A stretch of DNA of 64,000 nucleotides from VGSZ01 sp044349155 (GTDB lineage: Bacteria; Myxococcota; UBA727; VGSZ01): NCBI GenBank assembly GCA_044349155.1, contig JBIKRQ010000002.1:9532-73531 (forward strand). Reading direction: 5' to 3'. A program made the position numbers and the translations under genes. Below the pieces are notes generated by a model. It made no database searches. It saw only the letters and a program-made list of their open reading frames with translations, and was not told the DNA's origin. Shown in pieces: positions 56,560-64,000 of this stretch (position 1 is the first letter of the stretch; each line of letters begins with the position of its first letter).

Positions 56560-59500
56560 ATGCGTCGCTTCGAACTCGTTGAAGGCTCGTCGAGCAAGTT
56601 CTGGGAAATCGGTCTCGAGGGCAGCTCGTTCACGGTCGTCTACGGCCGCATCGGCACGTCGGGCACCACGCAGACCAAGTCGTTTGACGACGACACCAAG
56701 GCGAAAAAAGAGCACGACAAGCTCGTCGCCGAGAAGACGAAGAAGGGCTACAGCGAAGTCGGTGCTGATGCGTCAGCCAACGCTGCGCCCACCTCGGCTA
56801 CCGCCGCTGCGCCAAAAGCCGCAAAGGCGCAAAAGCCCAAGAGCGCCCCTGTCGATGATGCGGATGAAGCAAGCGCACCCGTCGCGAAGGCAGCACCCGC
56901 TGCTGCTGCACCCGTGGCGCCGCCCGTCGAAGCCGAAGACCAGGTGTTTTGGACCGACGCGCTCACGAAGCGTGCCTTTCCTCGTCGTGGCGGCGTGGTG
57001 GTGCCGTTCAAGGTGCCCACGGCGGTGGCGGCCCTCAACGCGGTGAAGAAGGCGATGACGGCGCGTGCCGAACTCGCAAAGACGATCGCCGACCAGCAGC
57101 GCTCGGGTCACGAAGCAATCGCGCGCCTCACGAAGGCAGTCGAGGCGGGCAAAGCCCCAGCAGACGTCGACGACGCCAGCGTGCTGCTCTGCTGGTTCGG
57201 CATGCAGCCGACCTACCGGGTGCCGCACGCGTTCGACGACGCTGTTGATTGGCTTGTTGGCGGTCAGGGCGTTGCCTTGGCCACCGGCGCGATCGTGCGG
57301 TCGATGGAGCGCAGCTTTCGGTCGCCCGCCTACTCCGGCACCTCCGTCGTCGAGCTGCTGGAAACGCCAGCCGACCATTGGAGTTCGAGCTTCGAGGGGG
57401 GGCGCTCGTGGCGCGGCCTCGATCGGTTGCGCTGCTATCTTGTGGCGGCGAGCGATGCCGACTACGCCGCAGCGCTCGCGGCGGCTCGCCCATTGCGCAA
57501 GAGCATGAACGAGCGGGTGGCGTCGTCCGTGTTGTTCCCCGACGCCGACTTCGTCACACAAGACCTCGAAGACTGCCTGTCGGCACAACCCGGCTACCTC
57601 GCGTTGCTCGCAAGCGTGTCGAAGCTCGAGCAGGTGCCAGCGACATCTCAGTTCAGTGTCAACAACCTCGTCGACAACAACGGCAACGGGATCGGCGCTG
57701 ACCTCGCGGCAACGCTCATCGATGGCCTGGGCCGTGATGCCGCCGTGCTGTTCGCGCGCGCAACAGCATACGACGGCGACCAGGATGTGCGCTGGTACGA
57801 GGCCATCGGCGCCATCGGCAGCGACGAGACGGTTGGCGTGGTGGCGCAACACCTCTCGCAAAAAGCGGCGCAGGCAGCACTCGCCGACATCGCGCTGTTT
57901 CAACCCCGTCGCGTGATGCGCCTGACCGCGAAGGCTGCAGCGGCACGCGGCAAGAGCGGCGATCCCGCGCGCGCGGTGTTGTCGTCGTTGGTGCGTCGCC
58001 TGCCTGAACTCGTCGCTGAGGTCACGCCGTTTCTCGACGCCGAAGGAGTGCGCGGCCTGGCCGCCGTCGTCGCCGACCAGGGCGAAGCCGTCGCCGATGC
58101 TGCACCCGCTGATGTGCCGTCGTTTCTCGCCTCGCCACCATGGCACGCGAAGAAGGCCAAAGCCGCCGGCGCGGTGTTGCTCGATGTGAAGGTCACGCCA
58201 CTGCCACCATCGATGGTGTGGTTGCCCAAAGAGCGCGAGAAGTGGGAGCAGAGGGGCGGCAGCGGTTCGAAGTACGACGAGAACTGGTGGCGTCAGAAGG
58301 TCAACGGCAACAGCACGATCGACGTCGACGACCTCGCGAATGCGCCCACGGAATGGGCCGAACGTTTTGCCGAACGTGTGCACAACCGCTGGTCTGACAC
58401 GAGCTACTACCCGCGCGCCGTGGCCCGTCACGAACTCGCGATCCTGCCGCTTTACACCGCACGCATCGCTGCGGCGTTCGCCGAGGTCATCGACTTCCTC
58501 GTGCCCGTTGGCGTCGATGCCTTCGCGATGCCCATGGCCACCGCCCTCGCCACAAAGAAGTCGATGCGCGACAGCGCGCGGCAGTGGCTGCTGCGTCATC
58601 CGCGTCATGCGGCCAATGGTGTGTTGGCCACCGCCGTCGGCAAGGTCAGCAAAGACCGCGAGTACGCCGAAGACGTGCTGCGGTTGTTGGCGAAAAACGG
58701 CCACGAGCAAACCGTGCTCGACCTTGCTGCCGTAGCCAACGTGAAGGACGCCGTCGTTGCGATTTTGGCGGCGAGCCCGTTCGACAAATTCCCCGCGAAG
58801 GTCCCCAAGCTCGCGACGTGGCTCGATGCGCAGTCGTTGCCGCGCCCGGTGCTCAAAGGCGGCAAGGGTGCGTTGTCGATCGCCGCCACCAGCGCGGTGC
58901 TCGAGATGGTGGCGTTCTCGTCGTTGGACGACCCCTACGCGGGGATCGAAGCCCTCAAAGAAGCGTGCGAACCAAAGAGCCTCGCGCGCCTCGCGTGGGC
59001 CACGTTGTCGACGTGGTTGGTGAACGGGGCATCGAGCAAAGAGGGCTACGGCCTCAACATCGTCGGCTTCTTCGGCGACGACGACTGTGCCCGCAAGCTC
59101 GCGGCATATGCGCGGGAGTGGCCCGGTGAAGCGGCTCACGCGCGCGCGGTGAGTGCCCTCGACGTGTTGGCGGTGATCGGCTCCGACGTCGCCCTCATGC
59201 ACCTCAACGCGATCGCCTTGAAGTCGAAGTTCAAGGGCCTGCAGACCAAGGCGCAGGGGAAGATCGAGCTCATTGCTGAAACGCGTGGCCTCAGCCGCGA
59301 AGAACTCGAAGACCGCCTGGCACCCGACCTCGGCCTCGACGACGACGGCAGCATGAAGCTCGACTTCGGCACACGCTGGTTCACCGTCGGCTTCGACGAA
59401 GCGCTGCGGCCGTTTGTCAAAGACCACGAAGGCGCACGCCTCAAAGACCTGCCCAAGCCGAAGGCCAGCGACGACGGCGAGAAGGCCAAAGCTGCGGCTG

Positions 59501-60240
59501 AGACCTGGGGGCAGTTGAAGAAGGATGCGAAGCAAGCGGCGTCGCTGCAGATCCTGCGCCTCGAGTTGGCGATGTGCGGACAGCGCCGCTTCGATGCTGC
59601 TGGCTTCAACGAGTTGTTCGTGCAGCACCCGCTCGTCGTGCACATCGTGCGGCGCCTCGTGTGGGGTACGTACCTCGACGGCAAGCTCACCAACACCTTC
59701 CGCGTCGCTGAAGATCGCTCGTGTGCCGACGGCAACGACGACGCGTTTTCGATCCCCGACGGTGTCACCGTCGGTATTCCGCACCCGCTCGAACTCGACG
59801 ACGCCACGTCGGGCAAGTGGTCGCAGGTCTTTGGCGACTACGAGTTGGTGCAGCCGTTTGCGCAGCTGGGGCGGCCCACGTTTGTCGCCGACGAAGCGCA
59901 GCGGGCGAGCAAGGTGCTCGATGTGGTCAAGGGCATCACCGTCAAGACGGGCAAGGTGCTGGGCCTCGAGCAGCGTCGGTGGCGCCGTGGCGCACCGCAA
60001 GATGGCGGCGTGGTGTGCTGGATGGAGAAGCAGCTCGCCGACGGCCGCACGGTCACCCTCGACCTCGAGCAGGGCATCTACACGGGCATGATCGCCGAGA
60101 GCCCCGAGCAGACCCTCGGCTCGGCCGTGGTGGGCAGCAGCTCACGCTGGGGTGGTGTCGATCGCGGCGATGCCTTTGGCACCCTCGACGCCATCGCCTA
60201 CTCCGAGCTCGTGCGCGACCTCGAGGGCCTCAAGGGCTGA
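56560..60240 (+). CDS. WGR and DUF4132 domain protein
   Basis: 1226 residues, with GGAGG before the ATG. The WGR domain occupies residues 1-75 (FELVEGSSSKFWEIGLEG, VYGRIGTSGTTQTK); WGR is a nucleic-acid/protein-binding module. An Ala/Lys-rich linker follows to about 125. A long helical HEAT-like section covers about 150-900, with KKSMRDSARQWLLRHPRHAANGVLA and others. The C-terminal DUF4132 is at about 1000-1190 (AGFNELFVQHPLVVHIVRRLVWGTY, PDGVTVGIPHPLEL, FGDYELVQPFAQLGRPTF, LEQRRWRRGAPQDGG). Similar WGR-DUF4132 proteins in Myxococcota and Actinobacteria have unknown function. A strong terminator follows directly. Confidence 0.9.
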   Translation: MRRFELVEGSSSKFWEIGLEGSSFTVVYGRIGTSGTTQTKSFDDDTKAKKEHDKLVAEKTKKGYSEVGADASANAAPTSATAAAPKAAKAQKPKSAPVDDADEASAPVAKAAPAAAAPVAPPVEAEDQVFWTDALTKRAFPRRGGVVVPFKVPTAVAALNAVKKAMTARAELAKTIADQQRSGHEAIARLTKAVEAGKAPADVDDASVLLCWFGMQPTYRVPHAFDDAVDWLVGGQGVALATGAIVRSMERSFRSPAYSGTSVVELLETPADHWSSSFEGGRSWRGLDRLRCYLVAASDADYAAALAAARPLRKSMNERVASSVLFPDADFVTQDLEDCLSAQPGYLALLASVSKLEQVPATSQFSVNNLVDNNGNGIGADLAATLIDGLGRDAAVLFARATAYDGDQDVRWYEAIGAIGSDETVGVVAQHLSQKAAQAALADIALFQPRRVMRLTAKAAAARGKSGDPARAVLSSLVRRLPELVAEVTPFLDAEGVRGLAAVVADQGEAVADAAPADVPSFLASPPWHAKKAKAAGAVLLDVKVTPLPPSMVWLPKEREKWEQRGGSGSKYDENWWRQKVNGNSTIDVDDLANAPTEWAERFAERVHNRWSDTSYYPRAVARHELAILPLYTARIAAAFAEVIDFLVPVGVDAFAMPMATALATKKSMRDSARQWLLRHPRHAANGVLATAVGKVSKDREYAEDVLRLLAKNGHEQTVLDLAAVANVKDAVVAILAASPFDKFPAKVPKLATWLDAQSLPRPVLKGGKGALSIAATSAVLEMVAFSSLDDPYAGIEALKEACEPKSLARLAWATLSTWLVNGASSKEGYGLNIVGFFGDDDCARKLAAYAREWPGEAAHARAVSALDVLAVIGSDVALMHLNAIALKSKFKGLQTKAQGKIELIAETRGLSREELEDRLAPDLGLDDDGSMKLDFGTRWFTVGFDEALRPFVKDHEGARLKDLPKPKASDDGEKAKAAAETWGQLKKDAKQAASLQILRLELAMCGQRRFDAAGFNELFVQHPLVVHIVRRLVWGTYLDGKLTNTFRVAEDRSCADGNDDAFSIPDGVTVGIPHPLELDDATSGKWSQVFGDYELVQPFAQLGRPTFVADEAQRASKVLDVVKGITVKTGKVLGLEQRRWRRGAPQDGGVVCWMEKQLADGRTVTLDLEQGIYTGMIAESPEQTLGSAVVGSSSRWGGVDRGDAFGTLDAIAYSELVRDLEGLKG

Positions 60241-60260
60241 AGCACGCTGCCAGCGACAGA

Positions 60261-60298
60261 CGGCGCCATCTTTCCAGTGGAAGGATGGCGCCGTTTTT
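60261..60298 (+). terminator. Rho-independent terminator after the WGR-DUF4132 gene
   Basis: A 15-bp stem, CGGCGCCATCTTTCC against GGAAGGATGGCGCCG with one mismatch, a 3-nt AGT loop and a TTTTT run at 60294-60298. Confidence 0.92.
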
Positions 60299-60379
60299 CG
60301 ACCCACGCTGATCCAACCACTGGTCGGATGAACCCGCACGCCAGCGCAACCGTTTGCACCACGACATCAGAGGAAGCCG

Positions 60380-60805
60380 ATGACGAACAAGAAGCTCACA
60401 ACGATGCTGCTGTCCTGTGTGCTGACCGCGCTGACGGGCTGCGCCACCACCGAGGCATCGACGTCGACCACCACCGCCACCACACCTGCCGATGCCGGCA
60501 AGCGCCTGGTCGACGCTGCCGAAGCAGCGCTGCACTGTGCGGGCGAAGAAGCCACCGATGATGCGCGCGGCGCGTTTTTGGCCGAGTGCTACGAGACGAA
60601 CAAGAAGCTTGCGCGCGACTTGTTGCCGAAGGTGCCGGCGGCGTCGTTGCCTGCGGGCGTGCACGCCGCTGTTGAACTCTTTGTCGTCGACGATCTCGAC
60701 GAAGACCAACTGGGCGCGCTGTGCCGCGAGCTGCCTGCGGCGGACTTCATGCCCGGCTTGCTCGACGACGAAGCGCGTGCGTCGCACTGTGCAACCGCCA
60801 ACTGA
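60380..60805 (+). CDS. Small lipoprotein of unknown function
   Basis: 141 residues. ATG 60380 has GAGGAA upstream and opens a lipoprotein signal, MTNKKLTTMLLSCVLTALTGC (lipobox LTGC). A Thr/Ser linker precedes a helical domain with paired Cys (HCAGEE, AECYETN, ALCRELP, SHCATAN), probably two disulfides. No family assigned. It ends 38 bp before the (p)ppGpp synthetase-like gene, without overlap. Confidence 0.8.
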   Translation: MTNKKLTTMLLSCVLTALTGCATTEASTSTTTATTPADAGKRLVDAAEAALHCAGEEATDDARGAFLAECYETNKKLARDLLPKVPAASLPAGVHAAVELFVVDDLDEDQLGALCRELPAADFMPGLLDDEARASHCATAN

Positions 60806-60843
60806 ACGTTGACCGCGGCGCGCTGGCCGCCGATCGTTTCGGC

Positions 60844-61947
60844 ATGAGTCACGATGCCTTGATGGCGGCCTATGTCGCGCACCATCCGCAGCTCGAGGCC
60901 TGGCGCACCACCGCCGAGCACGAGCTGCGAACGCTGTTGGCCCACCGCCACGACGTGCAGGTGATCACCTCGCGCACCAAGTCGGCCGACAGCCTGCGCG
61001 GCAAGCTCGCGCGCCCCGACAAAACCTACCGCAGCTTGTGGGACCTCACCGACCTCGTTGGCCTGCGCGTGGTCACGTCGTTTGAAGACAGCGTCGACGA
61101 TGTCGCCCATGCGTTGGAGCGGCACTTCGTCGTCGACCTCGCCCACAGCGCCGACAAGCGCCGCTACACCGACCACCGCCACTTCGGCTACCGCTCGCTG
61201 CACTACGTGTGCAGCGCCCCGGCGTCGTCGTCGTTGCCGTCGGCGTTTCGCTTCGAGGTGCAACTGCGCACGGTGCTGCAGCACGCGTGGGCCGAGGTCG
61301 AGCACGACCTGGGCTACAAGGCGAGTGCTGCGGTTCCCGACGTCATCCGTCGTCGTTTCAGTCGTGTGGCTTCGTTGCTCGAGCTGGCCGATCAGGAGTT
61401 CAGCTCGATCCGCAGCGACCTGGCGCGCTACCAGGCCGAGGTTCACGCCGAGGTGTCGCGCGCCGATCGCGCCATCGAGCTCGACGTCGTTTCGCTACCA
61501 GCGTTGCTGCAGGCGCCGGCGTTACAAGCCCTCGACACGGCGGTTGCGGCGCGGGTGCAACGCCCTGTCGGCACTGCCGTGTTCTTTCCCGAGTACCTCG
61601 TGCGCTTGTTGCGGCACGCGGGCCTCGCCACCGCCGACGACGTGGCACGCGCTGTGACGCAGCACCACGATGGTGCGGTGGCGATCGTCGAGCCGTACCT
61701 GCGCTTCGCGGCCGAGGCGTGGCAGCTCGACCTCGGCGACGACGTCCGCCGCGGCTACGGCCTGTTCTTCGTCGCCCACGCGGCCTTGCTGGATGGCACA
61801 GACCTGCACCTCAACCGTGTGGCGCGTCTGGCGCGTGTCTACGCCGACCTCGACCGGCTCGACGACGCGCGCGCCCACCGCTTCGCCAGCGACCTCGCGC
61901 AGGCGTTGTGGCCGGTCCTCGAGCCCGTGAGCGAACCGCAGGGATAG
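60844..61947 (+). CDS. RelA/SpoT-type (p)ppGpp synthetase-like protein
   Basis: 367 residues from ATG 60844. The synthetase domain (about 20-200) has VITSRTKSADSLRGKLARP, LWDLTDLVGLRVVTSFEDSVDDVAHAL, DHRHFGYRSLHYVC and FEVQLRTVLQHAWAEVEHDLGYK; these are the ATP-binding and catalytic blocks of small alarmone synthetases. There is no HD hydrolase domain and no TGS/ACT part. About 170 extra residues form a helical C-terminus of unknown role, longer than in RelQ-type enzymes. It should make (p)ppGpp from ATP and GDP/GTP, or a related alarmone. Confidence 0.9.
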   Translation: MSHDALMAAYVAHHPQLEAWRTTAEHELRTLLAHRHDVQVITSRTKSADSLRGKLARPDKTYRSLWDLTDLVGLRVVTSFEDSVDDVAHALERHFVVDLAHSADKRRYTDHRHFGYRSLHYVCSAPASSSLPSAFRFEVQLRTVLQHAWAEVEHDLGYKASAAVPDVIRRRFSRVASLLELADQEFSSIRSDLARYQAEVHAEVSRADRAIELDVVSLPALLQAPALQALDTAVAARVQRPVGTAVFFPEYLVRLLRHAGLATADDVARAVTQHHDGAVAIVEPYLRFAAEAWQLDLGDDVRRGYGLFFVAHAALLDGTDLHLNRVARLARVYADLDRLDDARAHRFASDLAQALWPVLEPVSEPQG

Positions 61948-61963
61948 AGGCCCAGCAGCACCG

Positions 61964-62014
61964 ATCTTACCGCTGGAAAGATTGGTGCGCGGGTCATTCT
62001 TCCACTGGTAAGAT
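61964..62014. terminator. Long imperfect hairpin between convergent genes
   Basis: Arms ATCTTACCGCTGGAAAGAT (61964-61982) and its imperfect complement at 61996-62014, 15 of 19 pairs. It separates the convergent synthetase-like gene and the membrane-protein gene. The CTT-CCAGTGGAAG heart is like the stem at 60261-60293. Confidence 0.65.
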
Positions 62015-62019
62015 GTCAG

Positions 62020-62610
62020 CTACTCCTGCGCAGCGTAGGCCGCCATCGTCGTCGCTGTCAGGCCGCCAGCAACGGCGCCCAGGACCCCAGCGGCTGGCGT
62101 TCCCAAAATGACCACCAGGCCGCCAACGCCGCAGAGACCGCAGTCGTCGTCGGGGCCTCGTGTCAGCATGACCAGCCCGTAGCTGGCGCCAAACATCGCC
62201 GCGCCAAAGGCGACGCCGCCAACGGGCACCAACAGGCTCGTGAGCCACGGCGTCCACGCGGGCAGGTCGGGCACAAACAGCGCCACCGCCACCGCTGGTG
62301 CAGCCGCAACCGCCAGCGTCGCCACGATCACCGCCGGCACCGTACCCGCAGGCAAGACGCTCCCAGCGACCAGGACAAGGTAGGCCGCGAGCGACCCGAC
62401 GACGACGCCACCAGCGACCGGAAAGATCGCGGCAACGGCTTGTGCGGTGTCGTCGTGGATGTCGCGCGGCGGGCGCGGTGCGCTGGGCTCGGGTGTTGTG
62501 ATCGGGTCCCAGGCTTCGACTTCTTGATCAGGCGACAACGCTTCAGATGACGACGGAGCAGCAGCAGACGGCGACGTCGCCAACAGCAACGCGAGCAGCA
62601 CAACAGACAT
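62020..62610 (-). CDS. Secreted/membrane protein with Ala/Gly-rich helices
   Basis: 196 residues from ATG 62610. Sec signal MSVVLLALLLATSPSAAA, a Pro/Ser-rich linker (about 20-48), then three or four hydrophobic helices (AVAAIFPVAGGVVVGSLAAYLVLVAG, AVIVATLAVAAAPAVAVALFV, WLTSLLVPVGGVAFGAAMFGASYG, GLVVILGTPAAGVLGAVAGGL). A Cys pair lies in DDDCGLCG. Similar small proteins with a Pro-linker and Gly-rich helices are frequent in Myxococcota; no function known. Confidence 0.75.
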   Translation of the reverse strand: MSVVLLALLLATSPSAAAPSSSEALSPDQEVEAWDPITTPEPSAPRPPRDIHDDTAQAVAAIFPVAGGVVVGSLAAYLVLVAGSVLPAGTVPAVIVATLAVAAAPAVAVALFVPDLPAWTPWLTSLLVPVGGVAFGAAMFGASYGLVMLTRGPDDDCGLCGVGGLVVILGTPAAGVLGAVAGGLTATTMAAYAAQE

Positions 62611-62653
62611 GCAACCACCGTAGCGCGCCACGGCGTCGACGACATCCGCTCGT

Positions 62654-63562
62654 CTACAGCGACGTCAGCTCGATGAACTCCAGCGCTGGCGTGTCGGCAT
62701 CGCACCACTCGGTGATGGTCAGCCCGGTGCGACCCGCAACGGTGTCGGCGGTGCCGGGTGTGCCGTCGGCGATCGCCACTTCATCCCACGCCGACGCCGA
62801 CGATGCATTGGCTCCGACGCGCTGGTAGCAGTGGCGCACCGAGCCGGAAGCAGCAGGACCGTCGATCACCGCATCGCCCTTCGACAGCGTGAAGCGTTCA
62901 TCGCCATTCACAATCGGCACGCCGAAGTTGCTGACGTCGGCATCGACAAAGAGTGCCGAGGCGAGCGGCCCCCACGTCGCCACGAACTGTGCGCGATCGG
63001 CGTTGCGCGCAATGACCAGCGATTGCCCACGCACGAGCACCAAACCGCCGGGCAGCTCGGTGACATGGCTGGCCACGTCGTCGTCGCTGAGCACGAGGCC
63101 ATCGAGACCAAGTTCACCTTCGCCTTCGCCTTCTCCTTCACCTTCACCTTCTCCTTCTCCTTCACCTTCTCCTTCGCCTTCGCCCTCGCCTTCACCTTCT
63201 CCTTCGCCTTCGCCTTCTCCTTCACCTTCGCCTTCGCCTTCTCCTTCGCTGCCATCGACCGAGAAGCAGGTGTCGCTCACGCCATCGCACAGCTTCGTGC
63301 CCGGACAGTCGGCAGGACCGCGACACTGTGCTGGCGGGGCCACACAGCGATCGTCGACGCAGATGTGGGCGCGGTCGCAGTCGAGCTTGTCGCTGCACTC
63401 CGCCTCGACACACACGCCGAAGCGGCAGAAGCCAGCGCCGCAGTCGCTGTCGAGCATGCAGCTGCCAATGTCCTGCACGATGATGTCAGGCGATGGTGCT
63501 TCGACGGCCGGGCACGCGACGGTGGAAAGAAGCAGAGCGCACGATGCAACGAGGAAACGCAT
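62654..63562 (-). CDS. Lipoprotein with Cys-rich module, Glu-Gly repeat and permuted lamin-tail-like domain
   Basis: 302 residues from ATG 63562 (signal MRFLVASCALLLSTVAC). Residues about 35-105 are a Cys-rich module with ten Cys (DSDCGAGFCRFGVCVEAEC...DDRCV), as in other myxobacterial lipoproteins. A 45-residue Glu-Gly tract follows. The last 140 residues carry elements of a lamin-tail domain in an unusual order: LGLDGLVLSDDDVASH, GGLVLVRGQSLVIARN and FTLSKGDAVIDG come first, while the normal opening (LTITEWCDADTPALEFIEL) stands at the very end. The protein stops three residues later. Outer surface; role unknown. Confidence 0.8.
   Translation of the reverse strand: MRFLVASCALLLSTVACPAVEAPSPDIIVQDIGSCMLDSDCGAGFCRFGVCVEAECSDKLDCDRAHICVDDRCVAPPAQCRGPADCPGTKLCDGVSDTCFSVDGSEGEGEGEGEGEGEGEGEGEGEGEGEGEGEGEGEGEGEGEGEGEGELGLDGLVLSDDDVASHVTELPGGLVLVRGQSLVIARNADRAQFVATWGPLASALFVDADVSNFGVPIVNGDERFTLSKGDAVIDGPAASGSVRHCYQRVGANASSASAWDEVAIADGTPGTADTVAGRTGLTITEWCDADTPALEFIELTSL
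63113..63247 (-). repeat. Glu-Gly tandem repeat tract (45 codons)
   Basis: Minus-strand run of GAA/GAG-GGC/GGT/GGA codon pairs. Third-position variation shows it is an old, protein-selected repeat rather than a recent slippage product. Similar tracts lie in three other proteins of this window (1-192, about 12723-12849, about 54536-54595). Confidence 0.9.
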
Positions 63563-63757
63563 GGGGCGGACCCTGCAGTCGCTGCGTGACGTCGTTGGGG
63601 CAGGCAAGCAACACTTCCGCCCTGCGGCACATCGCCAGCGGCGAGCACGTGTCCGTGCGTTCACCACGCGCGTTCAGGTGTCGCAGCCACGGCGCGGCAC
63701 TCCGAGGACAAGCCCGAGGAGCTGGGCGTGCAGCGCGCTCGTTGCGGATGATGGGGC

Positions 63758-64000
63758 TCACACGCGACCCTGCTCGATGTGCACCGCAGCCGCCGCTCCT
63801 GGCTGGATCTGCTCGTCGCCGCCGGGCCGCGGCGCCGACGCCGTCACCTGCCACTGCTTGATGCCGTCGAAATAGCGGTGGTATTCGGGGTGGTTTGTTC
63901 CCATCAGCTGGTCCCACCAATTGAAATACAACCCATAGTTTCCGGTGGGGTGTGAATGGTGCATGTTGTGGTGCGTACCAGTGTTGTGCAAACCGAAGAG
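63758..64000 (-). CDS. Sterol desaturase/fatty acid hydroxylase family protein (C-terminal part)
   Basis: Only the last 80 residues are in the window; the frame is open to the right edge. They read LFGLHNTGTHHNMHHSHPTGNYGLYFNWWDQLMGTNHPEYHRYFDGIKQ, which contains the third His cluster (HHNMHHSH) and the WDxxxGT motif of the fatty-acid-hydroxylase superfamily. These integral membrane enzymes use a His-bound diiron site on lipids or sterols. The C-terminal 25 residues are Gly/Pro/Ala-rich. The gap to the lipoprotein gene (63563-63757) has no further gene that I can support. Confidence 0.9.
   Translation of the reverse strand, partial: LFGLHNTGTHHNMHHSHPTGNYGLYFNWWDQLMGTNHPEYHRYFDGIKQWQVTASAPRPGGDEQIQPGAAAAVHIEQGRV

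Noticed and set aside
60589..61446. Minus-strand open frame opposite the small lipoprotein and (p)ppGpp synthetase-like gene
   Set aside because: Both plus-strand genes have strong signals (lipobox, synthetase motifs), so the antisense frame is a shadow.
63113..63247. CRISPR-like tandem repeat
   Set aside because: The repeats are direct 6-bp codon pairs with no spacers, and code for Glu-Gly in a lipoprotein.

Overview
The window is high-GC DNA, roughly two-thirds G+C, packed with genes that often overlap by 4 bp (ATGA or GTGA). Several traits point to a Myxococcota-type ('deltaproteobacterial') chromosome, though the exact lineage cannot be fixed from sequence alone. These traits are secreted or lipoproteins with Glu-Gly repeat linkers (1-192, 11044-12942, 52412-55255, 62654-63562), a MYXO-CTERM-like tail (Cys, short hydrophobic stretch, RRRR), a DUF1552/DUF1592 pair, a full menaquinone pathway and fatty-acyl-AMP-ligase (FAAL) synthetases. 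I saw no tRNA, rRNA, CRISPR array, transposase or phage gene. No gene-free stretch exceeds 300 bp; the longest are 55256-55523 and 50795-51014, and both hold inverted repeats.

Layout. 1-11000: cut-off lipoprotein, large lipoprotein, osmC between two inverted copies of a 38-39 bp hairpin repeat, PBP1A, a Bcr/CflA-type efflux pump, and two coupled related proteins, one with a long Glu tract. 11000-17600: beta-helix protein with a MYXO-CTERM-like end, large Kelch/Ig-like lipoprotein, TolB/FlgO-like protein. 17551-28732 (minus): a seven-gene operon running FAAL-diiron-carrier-condensation synthetase, serC, DUF3142-like lipoprotein, membrane protein, secreted accessory protein, TRAP-type binding protein, fused TRAP permease. 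A second FAAL-carrier-condensation synthetase diverges from it (28808-32266).

32725-44608: menaquinone biosynthesis in two minus-strand blocks, aroF-menG-menF-menD-menH-menA and menC-menE-menB. They are separated by a plus-strand island holding a small membrane protein, a palindromic operator, an ArsR regulator, an SRPBCC/AHSA1 protein and a frameshifted alpha/beta hydrolase. Together the blocks go from DAHP synthase to menaquinone, except for DHNA-CoA thioesterase, which I do not see.

44766-64000: Cys-rich repeat protein, SDR, secreted protein coupled to a CheA-like sensor kinase, the DUF1552/DUF1592 pair bracketed by inverted repeats, a degenerate sigma-54-activator-like regulator, WGR-DUF4132 protein, small lipoprotein, (p)ppGpp synthetase-like protein, membrane protein, a lipoprotein whose lamin-tail-like domain looks circularly permuted, and the end of a fatty-acid hydroxylase. 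The most novel candidate is the divergent FAAL locus with its co-transcribed TRAP system.
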